Assembly: GCA_024803745.1 (NCBI GenBank)
Contig: JANJXV010000159.1
Coordinates: 1,548,498-1,612,497, forward strand
DNA from: Megascapheus bottae
Lineage: Eukaryota > Chordata > Mammalia > Rodentia > Geomyidae
Length of the DNA: 64,000 nucleotides
Direction of reading: 5' to 3'
Position 1 is the first letter of the stretch, and every line of letters begins with the position of its first letter. Shown here in pieces: positions 1 to 13,289 of the stretch. The notes beneath the pieces are model-generated. The model saw nothing but the letters and a program-made list of their open reading frames with translations, searched no databases and had not been told where the DNA came from. The position numbers and the translations under genes are program-made.

Positions 1-3000
1 CGAATGGAGGTGTGTGAAGTCAAAATGGAGGTGTGTGACGTCCTAAAATGTAGGTGTGTGAAGTCATAGAATGGAGGTGTGTGAAAGCATAGAATGGAGG
101 TGTGTGAAGTCACAGAATGGAGGTGTGTGAACTCAGAATGGAGGTGTGTGAAGGCACAGAATGGAGGTGTGTGAAGTCATAACATGGAGGTATGTGAAAT
201 CATAGAATGGAAGTGTGTGAAGTCATAGAATTGAGGTGTGCGAAGTCATACAATGAAGGTGTGTGACCTCATAGAATGGAGGTGTGTGAAGTCACAGAAG
301 GGAGGTGTGTGAAGTCTCAGAATGGAGGTGTGTGAAGTCACAGAATGGAGGTTTGTGAAGTCATAGAATGGAGGTATGTGAAGTCAAATTGGAGGGGTGT
401 GAAGTCGAGAATGGAGGTGTGTGAAGTCACGGAATGGAGGTGGGTGAAGTCACAGAATGGAGGTGTGTGAAGTCATAGAATGGAGGTGTGTGAAGTCACA
501 GAATGGACGGGTATGAAGTCATAGAATGGAGTTGTGTGAAGTCACAGAATTGAGGTGTTTGAAGTCATATATTGGAGGTGTGTGAAGTCAAAATGGATGT
601 GTGAAGTTATAGAATGGAGGTGTGTGAAGTCATAGAATGGAGGTGTGTGAAGTCATAGAATGGAGGTGTGTGAAGTCACAGAATGGAGGTGTGTGAATTC
701 ATAGAATGGAGGTGTGTGAAGTCACAGAATGGAGATATGTGAAGTCAGAGAATGGAGGTTTGCGAAGTCATAGAATGGAGGTATGTGAAGTCAAATTGGA
801 GGGATGTGAAGTCAGAGAATGAAGTTGTGTGAAGTCAAAATGGAGGTGTGTGATGTCCTAAAATGCAGGTGTGTGAAGTCACAGAATGGAGGTGGGTGAA
901 ATCACAGAATGGAGGTGTGTGAAGTCATAGAATGGAGGTGTGTGAAGTCACAGAATGGAAGGGTATGAAGTCACAGAATGGAGCTGTGTGAAGTCACAGA
1001 ATCGAGGTGTGTGAAGTCACACAATGGAGGTGTGTGAAGTGAAAGAATGGAGGTGTGTGAAGTCATAGAATGGAGGTGTGTGTGACCATAGACTGTATGT
1101 TTGTGAAGTAAGAATGAAGGTGTGTGAAGTCATAGAATGGAGGTGTGTGAAGTCACAGAATGGAGGTGTGTGAAGTCATAGAATGGAGGTTTGTGAAGTC
1201 ATAGAATGGAGGTGTGTGAAGTCATATAATGGAGGTGTGTCAACTCACATAATGGAGGTGTGTGAAGTCAGAATGGAGGTGTGAAGTCATAGAATGGAGG
1301 TGGGGGAAGTCATAGAAAGGAGGTGTGGGAAGTCATAGAATGGAGGAGTGTGAAGTCATAGAGTGGAGGTGAATGAAGTCACAGATTCGAGGTCTGTGAA
1401 GGCAGAGAATGGAGGTGTGTAAAGTCAGAATGGAGGTGTGTGAAGTCATGGAATGGAGGTGTGTGAACTCACAGAATGGAGGTGTGTGACGTCACAATGG
1501 AAGTGTGTGAAGTCATAGATTGGAGGTGGGTGAAGTCACAGAATGGAGGTGTGTGAAATCATAGAATGGAGGTGTGTGAAGTCATAGAATGAGGTGTGTG
1601 AAATCATAGAATGGAGGTTTGTGAAGTCACAGAATGGAGGTGTGTGAACTCAGAATGGAGGTGTGTGAAGTCACAGAATGGAGGTGTGTGAAGTCATTAC
1701 ATGGAGGTATGTGAAATCATAGAATGGAAGTGTGTGAAGTCATAGAATGGAGGTGTGTGAAGTCATACAATGGAGGTGTGTGAAGTCATAGAATGGAGGT
1801 GTGTGAAGTCACAGAAGGGAGGTGTGTGAAGTCATACAATGGAGGTGTGTGAAGTCATAGAATGGAGGTGTGTGAAGTCACAGAATGGAGGTGTGTGAAG
1901 TCACAGAATGGAGGTGTGTTAACTCAGAATGGAGGTGTGTGAAGTCACAGAATGGAGGTGTGTGAAGTCACAGAATGGAAGTGTGTGAAGTCATAGAACG
2001 TAGTTGTGTGAAGTCAGAATGGAGGTGTGTGAAGTAACCGAATGGAGTTGTGTGAACTCATAGAATGGAGGTGTGTGAAGTCACAGAATGAATGTGCGTA
2101 AAGTCACAGAATGGAGGTTTGTGAAGTCATAGAATGGAGTTGTGTGAAGTCATAGAATGGATGTTTCTGAAGTAAGAATGAAGGTGTGTGAAGTCATAGA
2201 ATAGAGGTGTGTGAACTCATAGATTGGAGGTGTGTGAAGTCACAGAATGAATGTGTGTGAAGTCAGAATGGAGGTGTGTAGTCATAGATTCGAGGTGGTG
2301 AAGTCATAGAAAGGAGGTGTGGGAAGTCATAGAATGGAGGAGCGTGAAGTCATAGAGTGCAGGTGAGTGAAGTCACAGATTCGAGGTCTGTGAAGTCATA
2401 GAATGGAGGTGTGTGATGTCAGAATGCAGGAGTGTGATGTCATAGATGGAGTTGTGTGAAGTCATAGTATGGAGGAGTGTGAAATCATAGAATGGAGTTT
2501 TGTGAAGTCACAGAATGGAGCTGTGTGAATTCAGAATGGAAGTGTGTGAAGTCATAGAATGGAGGTGTGTGAAGTTAGAATGGAGGTTTGTGAACTCATA
2601 AAATGGAGGTGAGTGACATCACAATGGAAGTGTGTGAAGTCATAGAATGGAGGTGTGTGAAGTCACAGAATGGAGGTGTGTGAAGTCGTAGAATGGAGGT
2701 GTGTGAAGTCACAGAATGGAGGTGTTTGAAGTCATAGAATGGAGGTGTGTGTAGTTATAGAATGGATGTTTGTAAAGTAAGAATGAAGTTGTGTGAAGTC
2801 ATAGAATGGAGTTGTGTGACGTCAAAGAAAGGAGGTGTGTGAAGTCATAGAAGGGAGGTGTGAAAACTCAGAATGGAGGTGTGTGAAGTCAAAGAATGAA
2901 GGTGTGTGAAGTCATAGAATGGAGGTGTGTGAAGTCATAGAATGTATGTTTGTGAAGTAAGAATGAAGGTGTGCGAAGGCATAGAATGGAGGTTTGTGAA

Positions 3001-3759
3001 GTCACAGAATGGAGGTGTGTGAAGTCATAGAATGGAGGTGTGTGAAGTCATAGAATGGAGGTGTGTGAAGTCATATAATGGAGGTGTGTGAAGTCACAGA
3101 ATGTAGGTGTCTGAAGTCAGAATGGAGGTGTGAATCATACAATAGAGGTGGGTGAAGTCATAGAAAGGAGGTGTGGGAAGTGATAGAGTGGAGGAGTGTG
3201 AAGTCATAGAGTGGAGGTGAGTGAAGTCACAGATTCGAAGTCTGTGACGTCATAGAATGGAGGTGTGTGAAGTCATAGAATGGAGGTTTGTGAATTCACA
3301 GAATGGAGGAGTGTGAAGTCATAGAATGGAGGTGTGTGAAATCATAGAATGGAGGTGTGTGACGTCGCAATGGAAGTGTGTGGATTCATAGTATGGATGT
3401 GTGTGAAGTCAAAATGGAGGTTTGTGATGTCCTAAAATGGAGGTGTGTGAAGTCATAGAATGGAGGTGTGTGAAATAATAGAATGAAGGTTTGTGAAGTC
3501 ACAGAATGGAGGTGTTTGAACACAGAATGGAGGTATGTCAAGTCGCAGAATGCAGGTGTGTGAAGTCATAGAATGGAGGTGTGTGAAGTCACAGAATGGA
3601 GGTGTTTGAAGTCACAGAAGGGAGGTTTGTGAAGACACATAATGGAGGTGTGTGAAGTCAAAATGGAGGTGTTTCACGTCATAAAATGGAGGTGTGTGAA
3701 GTCATAGATTGAAGGTGTGTGAAATCATAGCATGGAGGTTTGTGAAGTAACAGAATGGA

Positions 3760-5900
3760 GGTGTGTGAAGTCACAGAATGGAGGTTTGTGAAGTCATAGA
3801 ATGGAGGTATGTGAAGTCAAATTAGAGGGGTGTGAAGTCCGAGAATGCAGGTGTGGGAAGTCACAGAATGGAGGAGGTGAAGTCACAGAATGGAGGTGTG
3901 TGAAGTCATAGAATGGAGGTGAGTGAAGTCACAGAATGGACGGGTATGAAGTCATAGAATGTAGGTGTGAGAAGTCACAGAATTGAGGTGTTTGTAGTTA
4001 TATATTGGAGGTGTGTGAAGTCAAAATGGATGTGTGAAGTCATAGAATGGAGGTGTGTGAAGTCATAGAATGGAGGTGTGTGAAGTCCCAGAATGGAGGT
4101 GTGTGAATTCATAGAATGGAGGTATGTGAAGTCACAGAATGGAGGTGTGTGAAGTCACAGAATGGAGGTTTGTGAAGTCATAGAATGGAGGTATGTGAAG
4201 TCTAATTGGAGGGATGTGAAGTCGGAGAATCGTGGTGTGTGAAGTCACAGAATGGAGGGGTGTGAAGTCACAGAATGGAGGTGTGTGAAGTCAAAGAATG
4301 GAGGTGTGTGAAGTCATAGAATGGAGGTGTGTGAAGTCATATAATGGAGGTGTGTGAAGTCACATAATGGAGGTGTGTGAAGTCAGAATGGAGGTGTGAA
4401 GTCATAGAATGGAGGTGGGTGAAGTCATAGTAAGGAGGTGTGGGAAGTCATAGGATGGAGGAGTGTGAAGTCATAGAGTGGAGGTGAGTGAAGTCACAGA
4501 TTCGAGGTCTGTGAAGTCATAGAGTGGAGGTGAGTGAAGTCAAATATTCGAGGTCTGTGAAGTCACAGAATGGAGGTGTGTGAAGTCAGAATGGAGGTGT
4601 GTGAAGTCATAGAATGGAGGTGTGTGAACTCATAGAATGGAGGTGTGTGACGTCACAATGGAAGTGTGTGAAGTCATAGAATAGAGGTGTGTGAAGTCAC
4701 CGAATGGAGGTGTGTGAAGTCAAAATGGAGGTGTGTGACGTCCTAATATGGAGGTGTGTGAAAGCATAGAATGGAGGTTTGTGAAGTCACAGAATGGAGG
4801 TGTGTGAAGTCATAGAATGGAGGTGTGTGAAGTCATAGAATGGAGGTGTGTGAAGTCACAGAAGGGAGGTGTGGGAAGTCACATAATGGAGATGTGTGAA
4901 GTCAAAATGGAGGTGTGTGACCTCATAAAATGGAGGTGTGTGAAGTCATAGATTGGAGATGTGTGAAATCATAGTATGGAGGTTTGTGAAGTCACAGAAT
5001 TGAGGTGTGTGAAGTCACAGAATGGAGGTGTGTGAAGTCAGAGAATGGAGGTTTGTGAAGTCATAGAATGGAGGTATGTGAAGTCATATTGGAGGGGTGT
5101 GAAGTCGGAGAATGGAGGTGTATGAAGTCACAGAATGGAGGTGGGTGAAGTCACAGAATGGAGGTGTGTGAAGTCATAGAATGGAGGTGTGTGAAGTCAC
5201 AGAATGGACGGGTATGAAGTCATAAAATGGAGGTGTGTGAAGTCACAGAATTGAGGTGTTTGAAGTCATATATTGGAGGTGTGTGAAGTCAAAATGGATG
5301 GGTGAAATCATAGAATGGAGGTGTGTGAAGTCATAGAATGGAGGTGTGTGAAGTCATAGAATGGAGTTGTGTGAAGTCACAGAATGGAGATGTGTGAATT
5401 CATAGAATGGAGGTGTGTGAAGTCACAGAATGGAGGTGTGTAAAGTCACAGAATGGAGGTTTGTGAAGTCACAGAATGGAGGGTTGTGAAGTCACAGAAT
5501 GGAGATGTGTGAAGTCACAGATTGGAGGTGTGTGAATTCAAAGAATGGAGGTTTGTGAAGTCATAGAATGGAGGTGTGTGAAGTCATAGAATGTATGTTT
5601 GTGAAGTAAGAATGAAGGTGTGTGAAGTCATAGAATGGAGGTGTGTGAAGTCAGAGAATGGAGGTGTGTGAACTCATAGAATGGAGGTGTGTGACTTCAC
5701 AATGGAAGTGTGTGAAGTCATAGAATGGAGGTGTGTGGAGTCACAGAATGGAGGTGTGTGAAGTTAAAATGGAGGTGTGTGACGTCCTAAAATGGAGGTG
5801 TGTGAAATCATAGAATGGAGGTTTGTGAAGTCACAGAATGGAGGTATGTGAAGCCACAGAATGGAAGTTTGCGAAGTCATAGAATGGAGGTGTGTGAAGT
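3760..5900. repeat. Older internal duplication, left member (period about 4.7-5.0 kb)
   Basis: The landmarks ATTAGAGGGG (3,821), GTAGTTATATATTGG (3,994), TCCCAGAATGG (4,086), TCTAATTGGAGGGATG (4,201) and ATTCGAGGTCTG (4,500) recur at 8,754, 8,881, 8,973, 9,087 and 9,522. The offset moves from 4,933 to 4,887, 4,886, 5,022 and then 4,704, so whole monomers were gained or lost after the duplication. Divergence is higher than between the 15-kb copies, and both members are present in each of those copies. This duplication is therefore the older event. Confidence 0.75.
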
Positions 5901-8689
5901 CAAACAATGGTGGTGTGTGAAGTCACAGAATGGAGGTGTGTAATGTCGTGGAATGGAGGTGTGTGAAGTCAAAGAATGGAGGTGTGTGAAGTCAAACAAT
6001 GGTGGTGTGTGTAGTCATAGAATGGAGGTGTGTGAAGTCATGGAATGGAGGTGTGTGAAGTCATAGAATGTATGTTTGTGAAGTAAGAATGAAGGTGTGT
6101 GAAGTCAGAGAATGGATGTGTGTGAAGTCACAGAATGGATGTGTGTGAAGTCATAAAATGGAGGTGTGTGAAGTCATAGAATGGAGGTGTGTGAAGTCAT
6201 ATAATGAAGGTGTGTGAAGTCAGAGAATGGAGGTGTGTGAACTCATAGAATGGAGGTGTGTGACTTCACAATGGAAGTGTGTGAAGTCATAGAATGGAGG
6301 TGTGTGAAGTCACAGAATGTAGGTGTGTGAAGTCAAAATGGAGGTGTGTGACCTCCTAAAATGGAGGTGTGTGAAATCATAGAATGGAGGTTTGTGAAGT
6401 CAAAGACTGGAGGTGTGTGAACTCAGAATGGTGGTATGTGAAGTCACAGAATGGAGGGGTGTAATGTCCTAAAATGGAGGTGTGTGAAGTCATAGAATGG
6501 AGGTGTGTGAAATCATAGAATGGAGGTTTGTGAAGTCAAAGACTGGAGGTGTGTGAACTCAGAATGGAGGTGTGTGAAGTAAAAATGGAGGGGTGTGATG
6601 TCCTAAAATGGAGGTGTGTGAAGTCATAGAATGGAGGTGTGTGAAATCATAGAATTGAGGTTTGTGAAGTCACAGAATGTAGGTGTGTGAAGTCACAGAA
6701 TGGAGGATTGTGAAGTCATAGAATGGAGGTGTGTGAAGTCACAGAATGGACGGGTATGAAGTCATAGAAGGGAGGTGTGTGAAGTCACAGAATTGAGATG
6801 TTTGAAGTTATATATTGGAGTTGTGTGACGTCAAAATGGATGTGTGAAGTCATAGAATGGAGATGTGTGAAGTCGGAGAATGGAGGTGTGTGAAGTCACA
6901 GAATGGAGCTGTGTGAAGTCACAGAATGGAGGTGTGTGAAGTCACACAATGGAGGTGTGTGAAGTCAAAGAATGGAGGTGTGTGAAGTCAAAGAATGGAG
7001 GTGTGTGAGGTCATAGAATGTATGTTTGTGAAGTAAGAATGAGGGTGTGTGAAGTCATAGAATGGAGGTGTGTGAAGTCATAGAATGGAGGTTTGTGAAG
7101 TCATAGAATGGAGGTGTGTGAAGTCATCTATTGGAGGTGTGTGAACTCACATAATGGAGGTGTGTGAAGTCAGAATGAAGGTGTGAAGTCATAGAATGGA
7201 GGTGGGGGAAGTCATAGAATGGAGGAGTGTGAACTCACATAATGGAGGTGTGTGAAGTCAGAATGGAGGTGTGAAGTCATAGAAAGGAGGTGTGGGAAGT
7301 CATAGAATGGAGGAGTGTGAAGTCATAGAGTGGAGGTGAATGAAGTCACAGATTCGAGGTCTGTGAAGGCAGAGAATGGAGGTGTGTAAAGTCAGAATGA
7401 AGGTGTGTGAAGTCATGGAATAGAGGTGTGTGTACTCATAGAATGGAGATGTGTGACGTCACAATGGAAGTGTGTAAAGTCATAGAATGGAGGTGTGTGA
7501 AGTCACCGAATGGAGGTGTGTGACGTCCTAAAATGGAGGTGTGTGAAGTCATAGAATGGAGGTGTGTGAAAGCATAGAATGGAGGTTTGTGAAGTCACAG
7601 AATGTAGGTGTGTGAACTCAGAATGGAGGTGTGTGAAGTCACAGAATGGATGTGTGTGAAGTCACAGCATGGAGGTATGTGAAATCATAGAATGGATGTG
7701 TGTGAAGTCATAGAATGGAGGTGTGCGAAGTCATACAATGAAGCTGTGTGACGTCATAGAATGGAGGTCTGTGAAGTCACAGAAGGGAGTTGTGTGAAGT
7801 CACATAATTGAGGTGTGTGAAGTCAAAATGGAGGTGTGTGACGTCATAACATGGAGGTGTGTGAAGTCATAGATTGGCGGTGTGTGAAATCATAGAATGG
7901 AGGTTTGTGAAGTCACAGAATGGAGGTGTGTGAAGTCATAGAATGGAGGTGTGTGAAGTCATAGAATGGACGGGTATGAAGTCATAGAAAGGAGGTGTGT
8001 GAAGTCACAGATTTGAGGTGTTTGAAGTCATATATTGGCGGTGTGTGAAGTCAAAATGGATGTGTGAAGTCATAGAATGGAGGTGTGTGAAGTCATAGAA
8101 TGGAGGTGTGTGAAGTCATAGAATGGAGGTGTGTGAAGTCATAGAATGGAGGTGTGTGAAGTCACAGAATGGAGATACGTCAACTAAGAGTATGGAGGTT
8201 TGTGAAGTCATAGAATGGTGGTATGTGAAGTCAAATTGGAGGGATGTGAAGTCGGACAATGGAGGTGTGTGAAGTCAAAATGGAGGGGTGTGATGTCCTA
8301 AAATGGAGGTGTGTGAAGTCATAGAATGCAGGTGTGTGAAATCATAGAATGGAGGTTTGTGAAGTCACAGAATGTAGGTGTGTGAAGTCACAGAATGGAG
8401 GATTGTGAAATCATAGATTGGAGGCATGTGAAGTCAAATTGGAGGGGTGTGAAGTCGGAGAATGGAGGTGTGGGAAGTCACAGAATGGAGGTGGGTGAAA
8501 TCACAGAATGGAGGTGTGTGAAGTCATAGAATGGAGGTGTGTGAAGTCACAGAATGGACGGGTATGAAGTCTTAGAAGGGAGGTGTGTGAAGTCACAGAA
8601 TTGAGATGTTTGAAATTATATATTGGAGGTGTGTGAAGTCAAAATGGATGTGTGAAGTCATAGAATGGAGATGTGTGAAGTCGGAGAAT

Positions 8690-10620
8690 GGAGGTGTGTG
8701 AAGTCACAGAATGGAGGTTTGTGAAGTCATAGAATGGAGGTATGTGAAGTCAAATTAGAGGGGTGTGAAGACGGAGAATGCAGGTGTGGGAAGTCACAGA
8801 ATGGAGGAGGTGAAGTCACAGAATGGAGGTGTGTGAAGTCATAGAATGGAGGTGTGTGAAGTCACAGAATTGAGGTGTTTGTAGTTATATATTGGAGGTG
8901 TGTGAAGTCAAAATGGATGTGTGAAGTCATAGAATGGAGGTGTGTGAAGTCATAGAATGGAGGTGTGTGAAGTCCCAGAATGGAGGTGTGTGAATTCATA
9001 GAATGGAGGTATGTGAAGTCACAGAATGGAGGTGTGTGAAGTCACAGAATGAAGGTTTGTGAAGTCATAGATGGAGGTATGTGAAGTCTAATTGGAGGGA
9101 TGTGAAGTCGGAGAATCGTGGTGTGTGAAGTCACAGAATGGAGGGGTGTGAAGTCACAGAATGGAGGTGTGTGAAGTCAAAGAGTGGAGGTGTGTGAAGT
9201 CATAGAATGGAGGTGTGTGAAGTCATAGAATGTATGTTTGTGAAGTAAGAATGAAGGGGTGTGAAGTCATAGAATGGAGATGTGTGAAGTCACAAAATGG
9301 AGGTGTGCGAAGTCATAGAATGGAGGTGTGTGAAGTCATAGAATGGAGGTGTGTGAAGTCATATAATGGAGGTGTGTGAAGTCACATAATGTAGGTGTGT
9401 GAAGTCAGAATGGAGGTGTGAAGTCATAGAATGGAGGTGGGTGAAATCATAGTAAGGAGGTGTGGGAAGTCATAGAATGGAGGAGTGTGAAGTCATAGAG
9501 TGGAGGTGAGTGAAGTCACAGATTCGAGGTCTGTGAAGTCATAGAGTGGAGGTGAGTGAAGTCAAAGATTCGAGGTCTGTGAAGACACAGAATGGAGGGG
9601 TGTGAAGTCAGAATGGAGGTGTGTGAAGTCATAGAATGGAGGTATGTGAACTCATAGAATGGAGGTGTGTGACGTCACAATGGAAGTGTGTGAAGTCATA
9701 GAATGGAGGTTTGTGAAGTCAGAGAATGGAGGTGTGTGAAGTCACAGAATGGAGTTTTGTGAAGTCAAAGAATGGAGGTATGTGAAGTCAAATTGGAGGG
9801 GTGTGAAGTCGTAGAATGGAGGTGTATGAAGTCACAGAATGGAGGTGGGTGAAGTCACAGAATGGAGGTGTGTGAAGTCATAGAATGGAGGTGTGTGAAG
9901 TCACAGAATGGACGGGTATGAAGTCATAGAATGGAGGTGCGTGAAGTCAGAGAATTGAGGTGTTTGAAGTCATATATTGGAGGTGTGTGAAGTCAAAATG
10001 GATGTGTGAAGTCATAGAATGGAGGTGTGTGAAGTCATAGAATGGAGCTGTGTGAAGTCATAGAATGGAGTTGTGTGAAGTCACAGAATGGAGATGTGTG
10101 AATTCATAGAATGGAGGTGTGTGAAGTCACAGAATGGAGGTGTGTAAAGTCACAGAATGGAGGTTTGTGAAGTCACAGAATGGAGGGTTGTGAAGTCACA
10201 GAATGGAGATGTGTGAAGTCACAGATTGGAGGTGTGTGAAGTCAAAGAATGGAGGTGTGTGAAGTCATAGAATGGAGGTGTGTGAAGTCATAGAATGTAT
10301 GTTTGTGAAGTAAGAATGAAGGTGTGTGAAGTCATAGAATGGAGGTGTGTGAAGTCATAGAATGGAGGTGTGTGAAGTCATAGAATGGAGGTGTGTGACT
10401 TCACAATGGAAGTGTGTGAAGTCATAGAATGGAGGTGTGTGAAGTCACAGAATGGAGGTGTGTGAAGTCAAAATGGAGGTGTGTGACGTCCTAAAATGGA
10501 GGTGTGTGAAATCATAGAATGGAGGTTTGTGAAGTCAAAGAATGGAGGTGTGTGAACTCAGAATGGAGGTATGTGAAGTCACAGAATGGAGGTGTGTGAA
10601 GTCATAGCATGGAGGTATGT
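8690..10620. repeat. Older internal duplication, right member
   Basis: This is the partner of 3,760-5,900. Compared with it, two units containing the GACGGGTATGAAG variant are missing near 8,850. A GTATGTTTGTGAAGTAAG run is present at 9,232-9,260 that the left member lacks at that point, and about 318 bp is absent between about 9,720 and 9,990. The same arrangement is repeated at 25.2-27.1 kb, 28.9-31.1 kb and 40.9-43.2 kb, so this module has been carried along by several later amplifications. Confidence 0.72.
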
Positions 10621-12123
10621 GAAATCATAGAATGGAGGTTTGCGAAGTCATAGAATGGAGGTGTGTGAAGTCATAGAATGGAGGGGTGTGAAGTCACAGA
10701 ATGGAGGTATGTGAAGTCACAGAATGGAAGTTTGCGAAGTCATAGAATGGAGTTGTGTGAAGTCATAGAATGGATGTTTCTGAATTAATAATGAAGGTGT
10801 GTGAAGTCATAGAATGGAGGTGTGTGAAGACAAAATTGTAGTGTGTGAACTCAAGAATGGAGGTGTGTGAAGTCGTGGAATGGAGGAGTGTGAAGTCAAA
10901 GAATGGAGGTGTGGGAAGTCAAACAATGGTGGTGTGTGAAGTCACAGAATGGAGGTGTGTGAAGTCACAGAATGGAATTGTGTGAAGTCAAAATGGAGGA
11001 GTGTGAAGTCACAGAATAGAAGTGTGTGAAGTCACAGAATGGAGGTGTGTGAAGTCACAATGGTGGTGTGTGAAGTCACAGAATGGAGGTGTGTAATGTC
11101 GTGGAATGGAGGTTTGTGAAGTCAAAGAATGGAGGTGTGTGAAGTCAAAGAATGGTGGTGTGTGAAGTCATAGAATGGAGGTGTGTGAAGTCACAGAATG
11201 GAGGTGTGGGAAGTCACAGAATGGAGGTTTGTGAAGTCAAAGAATGGTGGTGTGTGAAGTCATAGAATGGAGGTGTGTGAAGTCATAGAATGTATGTTTG
11301 TGAAGTAAGAATGAAGGTGTGTGAAGTCAGAGAATTGAGGTGTGTGAAGTCACAGAATGGAGGTGTGTGAAGTCATAGAATGGAGGTGTGTAAAGTCATA
11401 GAATGGAGGTGTGTGAAGTCATAGAATGGATGTTTGTGAAGTAAGAATGAAGGTGTGTTAAGTCATAGAATGGAGGTGTGTGAAGTCACAGAATGGAGGT
11501 GTGTGAAGTCATAGAATGGAGCTGTGTGAAGTCAGAATGGAGTTGTGTGAAATCATAGAATGGAGGTGTGTGAAATCAAAGAATGGAGGTGTGTGAAGTC
11601 AAAGAATGGAAGTGTGTGAAGTCATAGAATGGAGGTGTGTGAAGTCATAGAATGGAGGTGTGTGAAGTCACAGAATTGATGTTTGTGAAGTCAGAATGGA
11701 GGTGTGTGAACTCACAATGGAGTTGTGTGAAGTCAAAGAATGGAGGTGTGTGAAGTCACAGAATTGATGTTTGTGAAGTCAGAATGGAGGTGAGTGAAGT
11801 CAGAATGGAGGTGTGTGAAGTCATAGAATGGAGGTTTGTGAAGTCACAATGCAGGTGTGTGAACTCATAGAATGGAGGTGTGTGAAGTCACATAATGGAG
11901 GTGTGTGAAATCAAAATGGAGGTGAATGACCTCATAAAATGGAGGTGTGTGAAGTCCTAGATTGGAGGTGTGTGAAATCATAGTATGGAGGTTTGTGAAG
12001 TCACAGAATTGAGGTGTGTGAAGTCACAGAATTGAGGTTTGTGAAGTCACAGAATGTAGGTGTGTGAAGTCACAGAATGGAGGATTGTGAAGTCATAGAA
12101 TGGAGGTATGTGAAGTCAAATTG

Positions 12124-12705
12124 GAGGTGTGTGAAGTCATGGAATGTAGGTGTGTGAAGTCACAGAATGGAAGTGTGTGAAGTCAAAATGGAGGTGTGTG
12201 AAGTCACAGAATGGAGGTGTAGTAAGTCAGAGAATGGAGGTGTGTGAAGTAACAATGGAGGTGTGTGAAGTCACAGAATGGAGGTGTGTGAACTCAGAAT
12301 GGAGGTGTGTGAACTCAGAATGGAGGTGTGTGAAGTGACAGAATGGAGGTGTGTGAAGTCACAGAATGGAAGTGTGTGAAGTCATAGAATGTAGGTGTGT
12401 GAAGTCAGAATGGAGGTGTGTGAAGTAACCGAATGGAGGTGTGTGAAGGCAAATTGGAGGGGTGTGAAGTCGGAGAATGGAGGTGTGTGAAGGCACAGAA
12501 TGGATGTGGGTGAAGTCATAGAATGGAGGTGTGTGAAGTCACCGAATGGAGGTGTGTGAAGGCAAATTGGAGGGGTGTGAAGTCGGAGAATGGAGGTGTG
12601 TGAAGGCACAGAATGGAGGTGGGTGAAGACACAGAATGGAGGTGTGTGAAGTCACAGAATGGAGGATTTTGAAGTCATAGAATGGAGGTATGTGAAGTCA
12701 AATTG
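12124..12705. repeat. 582-bp block present only in the first giant copy
   Basis: The flanks match the second copy without it: 12,061-12,123 corresponds to 28,543-28,605, and from 12,706 the offset is 15,900. Its left part, around 11,880-12,430, resembles 16,990-17,500, with GTCATGGAATGTAGG at 12,137 and 17,208. Its right part contains a 113-bp tandem duplication: ACCGAATGGAGG starts at 12,428 and again at 12,541, followed both times by an AAATTGGAGGGG unit and a CGGAGAATGG unit. It may be an insertion here or a deletion in the second copy. Confidence 0.7.
12428..12653. repeat. 113-bp tandem duplication, two copies
   Basis: Bases 12,428-12,540 and 12,541-12,653 carry the same run of five units (ACCG variant, AAATTGG variant, CGGAG variant, GGCACAG variant, GTGGGTGAAG variant). 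There is a single visible base change, GGATGTGGG against GGAGGTGGG. Near-identity suggests a recent slippage or local exchange event. Confidence 0.75.
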
Positions 12706-13289
12706 GAGGGGTGTGAAGTCGGAGAATGGAGGTGTGGGAAGTCACAGAATGGAGGTGGGTGAAATCACAGAATGGAGGTGTGTAAAGTCATAGAATGGAG
12801 GTGTGTGAAGTCACAGAATGGACGGGTATGAAGTCATAGAATGGAGGTGTGTGAAGTCACAGAATTGAGATGTTTGAAGTTATATATTGGAGGTGTGTGA
12901 AGTCAAAATGGATGTGTGAAGTCGTAGAATGGAGGTGTGTGAAGTCGGAGAATGGAGGTGTGTGAAGTCACAGAATGGAGCTGTGTGAAGTCACAGAATG
13001 GAGGTGTGTGAAGTCATAGAATGGAGGTGTGTGAAGTCATAGAATGGAGGTGTGTGAAGTCATATAATGGAGGTGTGTGAAGTCATAGAATGGAGCAGTG
13101 TGAAGTCATAGAGTGGAGGTGAGTGAAGTCACATAGTCGAGGTCTGTGAAGGCAGAGAATGGAGGTGTGTAAAGTCAGAATGGAGGTGTGTGAAGTCATG
13201 GAATGGAGGTGTGTGAACTTATAGAATGGAGGTGTGTGACGTCACAATGGAAGTGTGTGAAGTCATAGAATGGAGGTGTGTGAAGTCAC

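Larger units (their letters stand above)
1..12980. repeat. Giant higher-order unit, first copy (about 13 kb visible homology)
   Basis: Rare landmark units recur in the same order in 15,173-28,880. Examples are CGTCCTAAAATGTAGG at 39 and 15,211, GACCATAGACTG at 1,084 and 16,256, and TGAATCATACAATAGAGG at 3,131 and 18,595. The spacing between copies changes in steps: 15,172, then 15,464 (after about 1,900), 16,615 (after about 4,080), 16,481 (after about 6,460), 16,482 (a one-base insertion near 24,373) and 15,900 (after about 12,720). Each step is an indel of one copy relative to the other. Similarity ends near 12,980. The left end may lie before base 1. Confidence 0.9.

Noticed and set aside
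5690..5705. Local inversion suggested by TGACTTCA, the reverse complement of TGAAGTCA
   Set aside because: Only eight bases are involved and the flanks stay in normal orientation. Two substitutions in one unit explain it, and it recurs only in higher-order copies (10,397; 22,310; 26,879).
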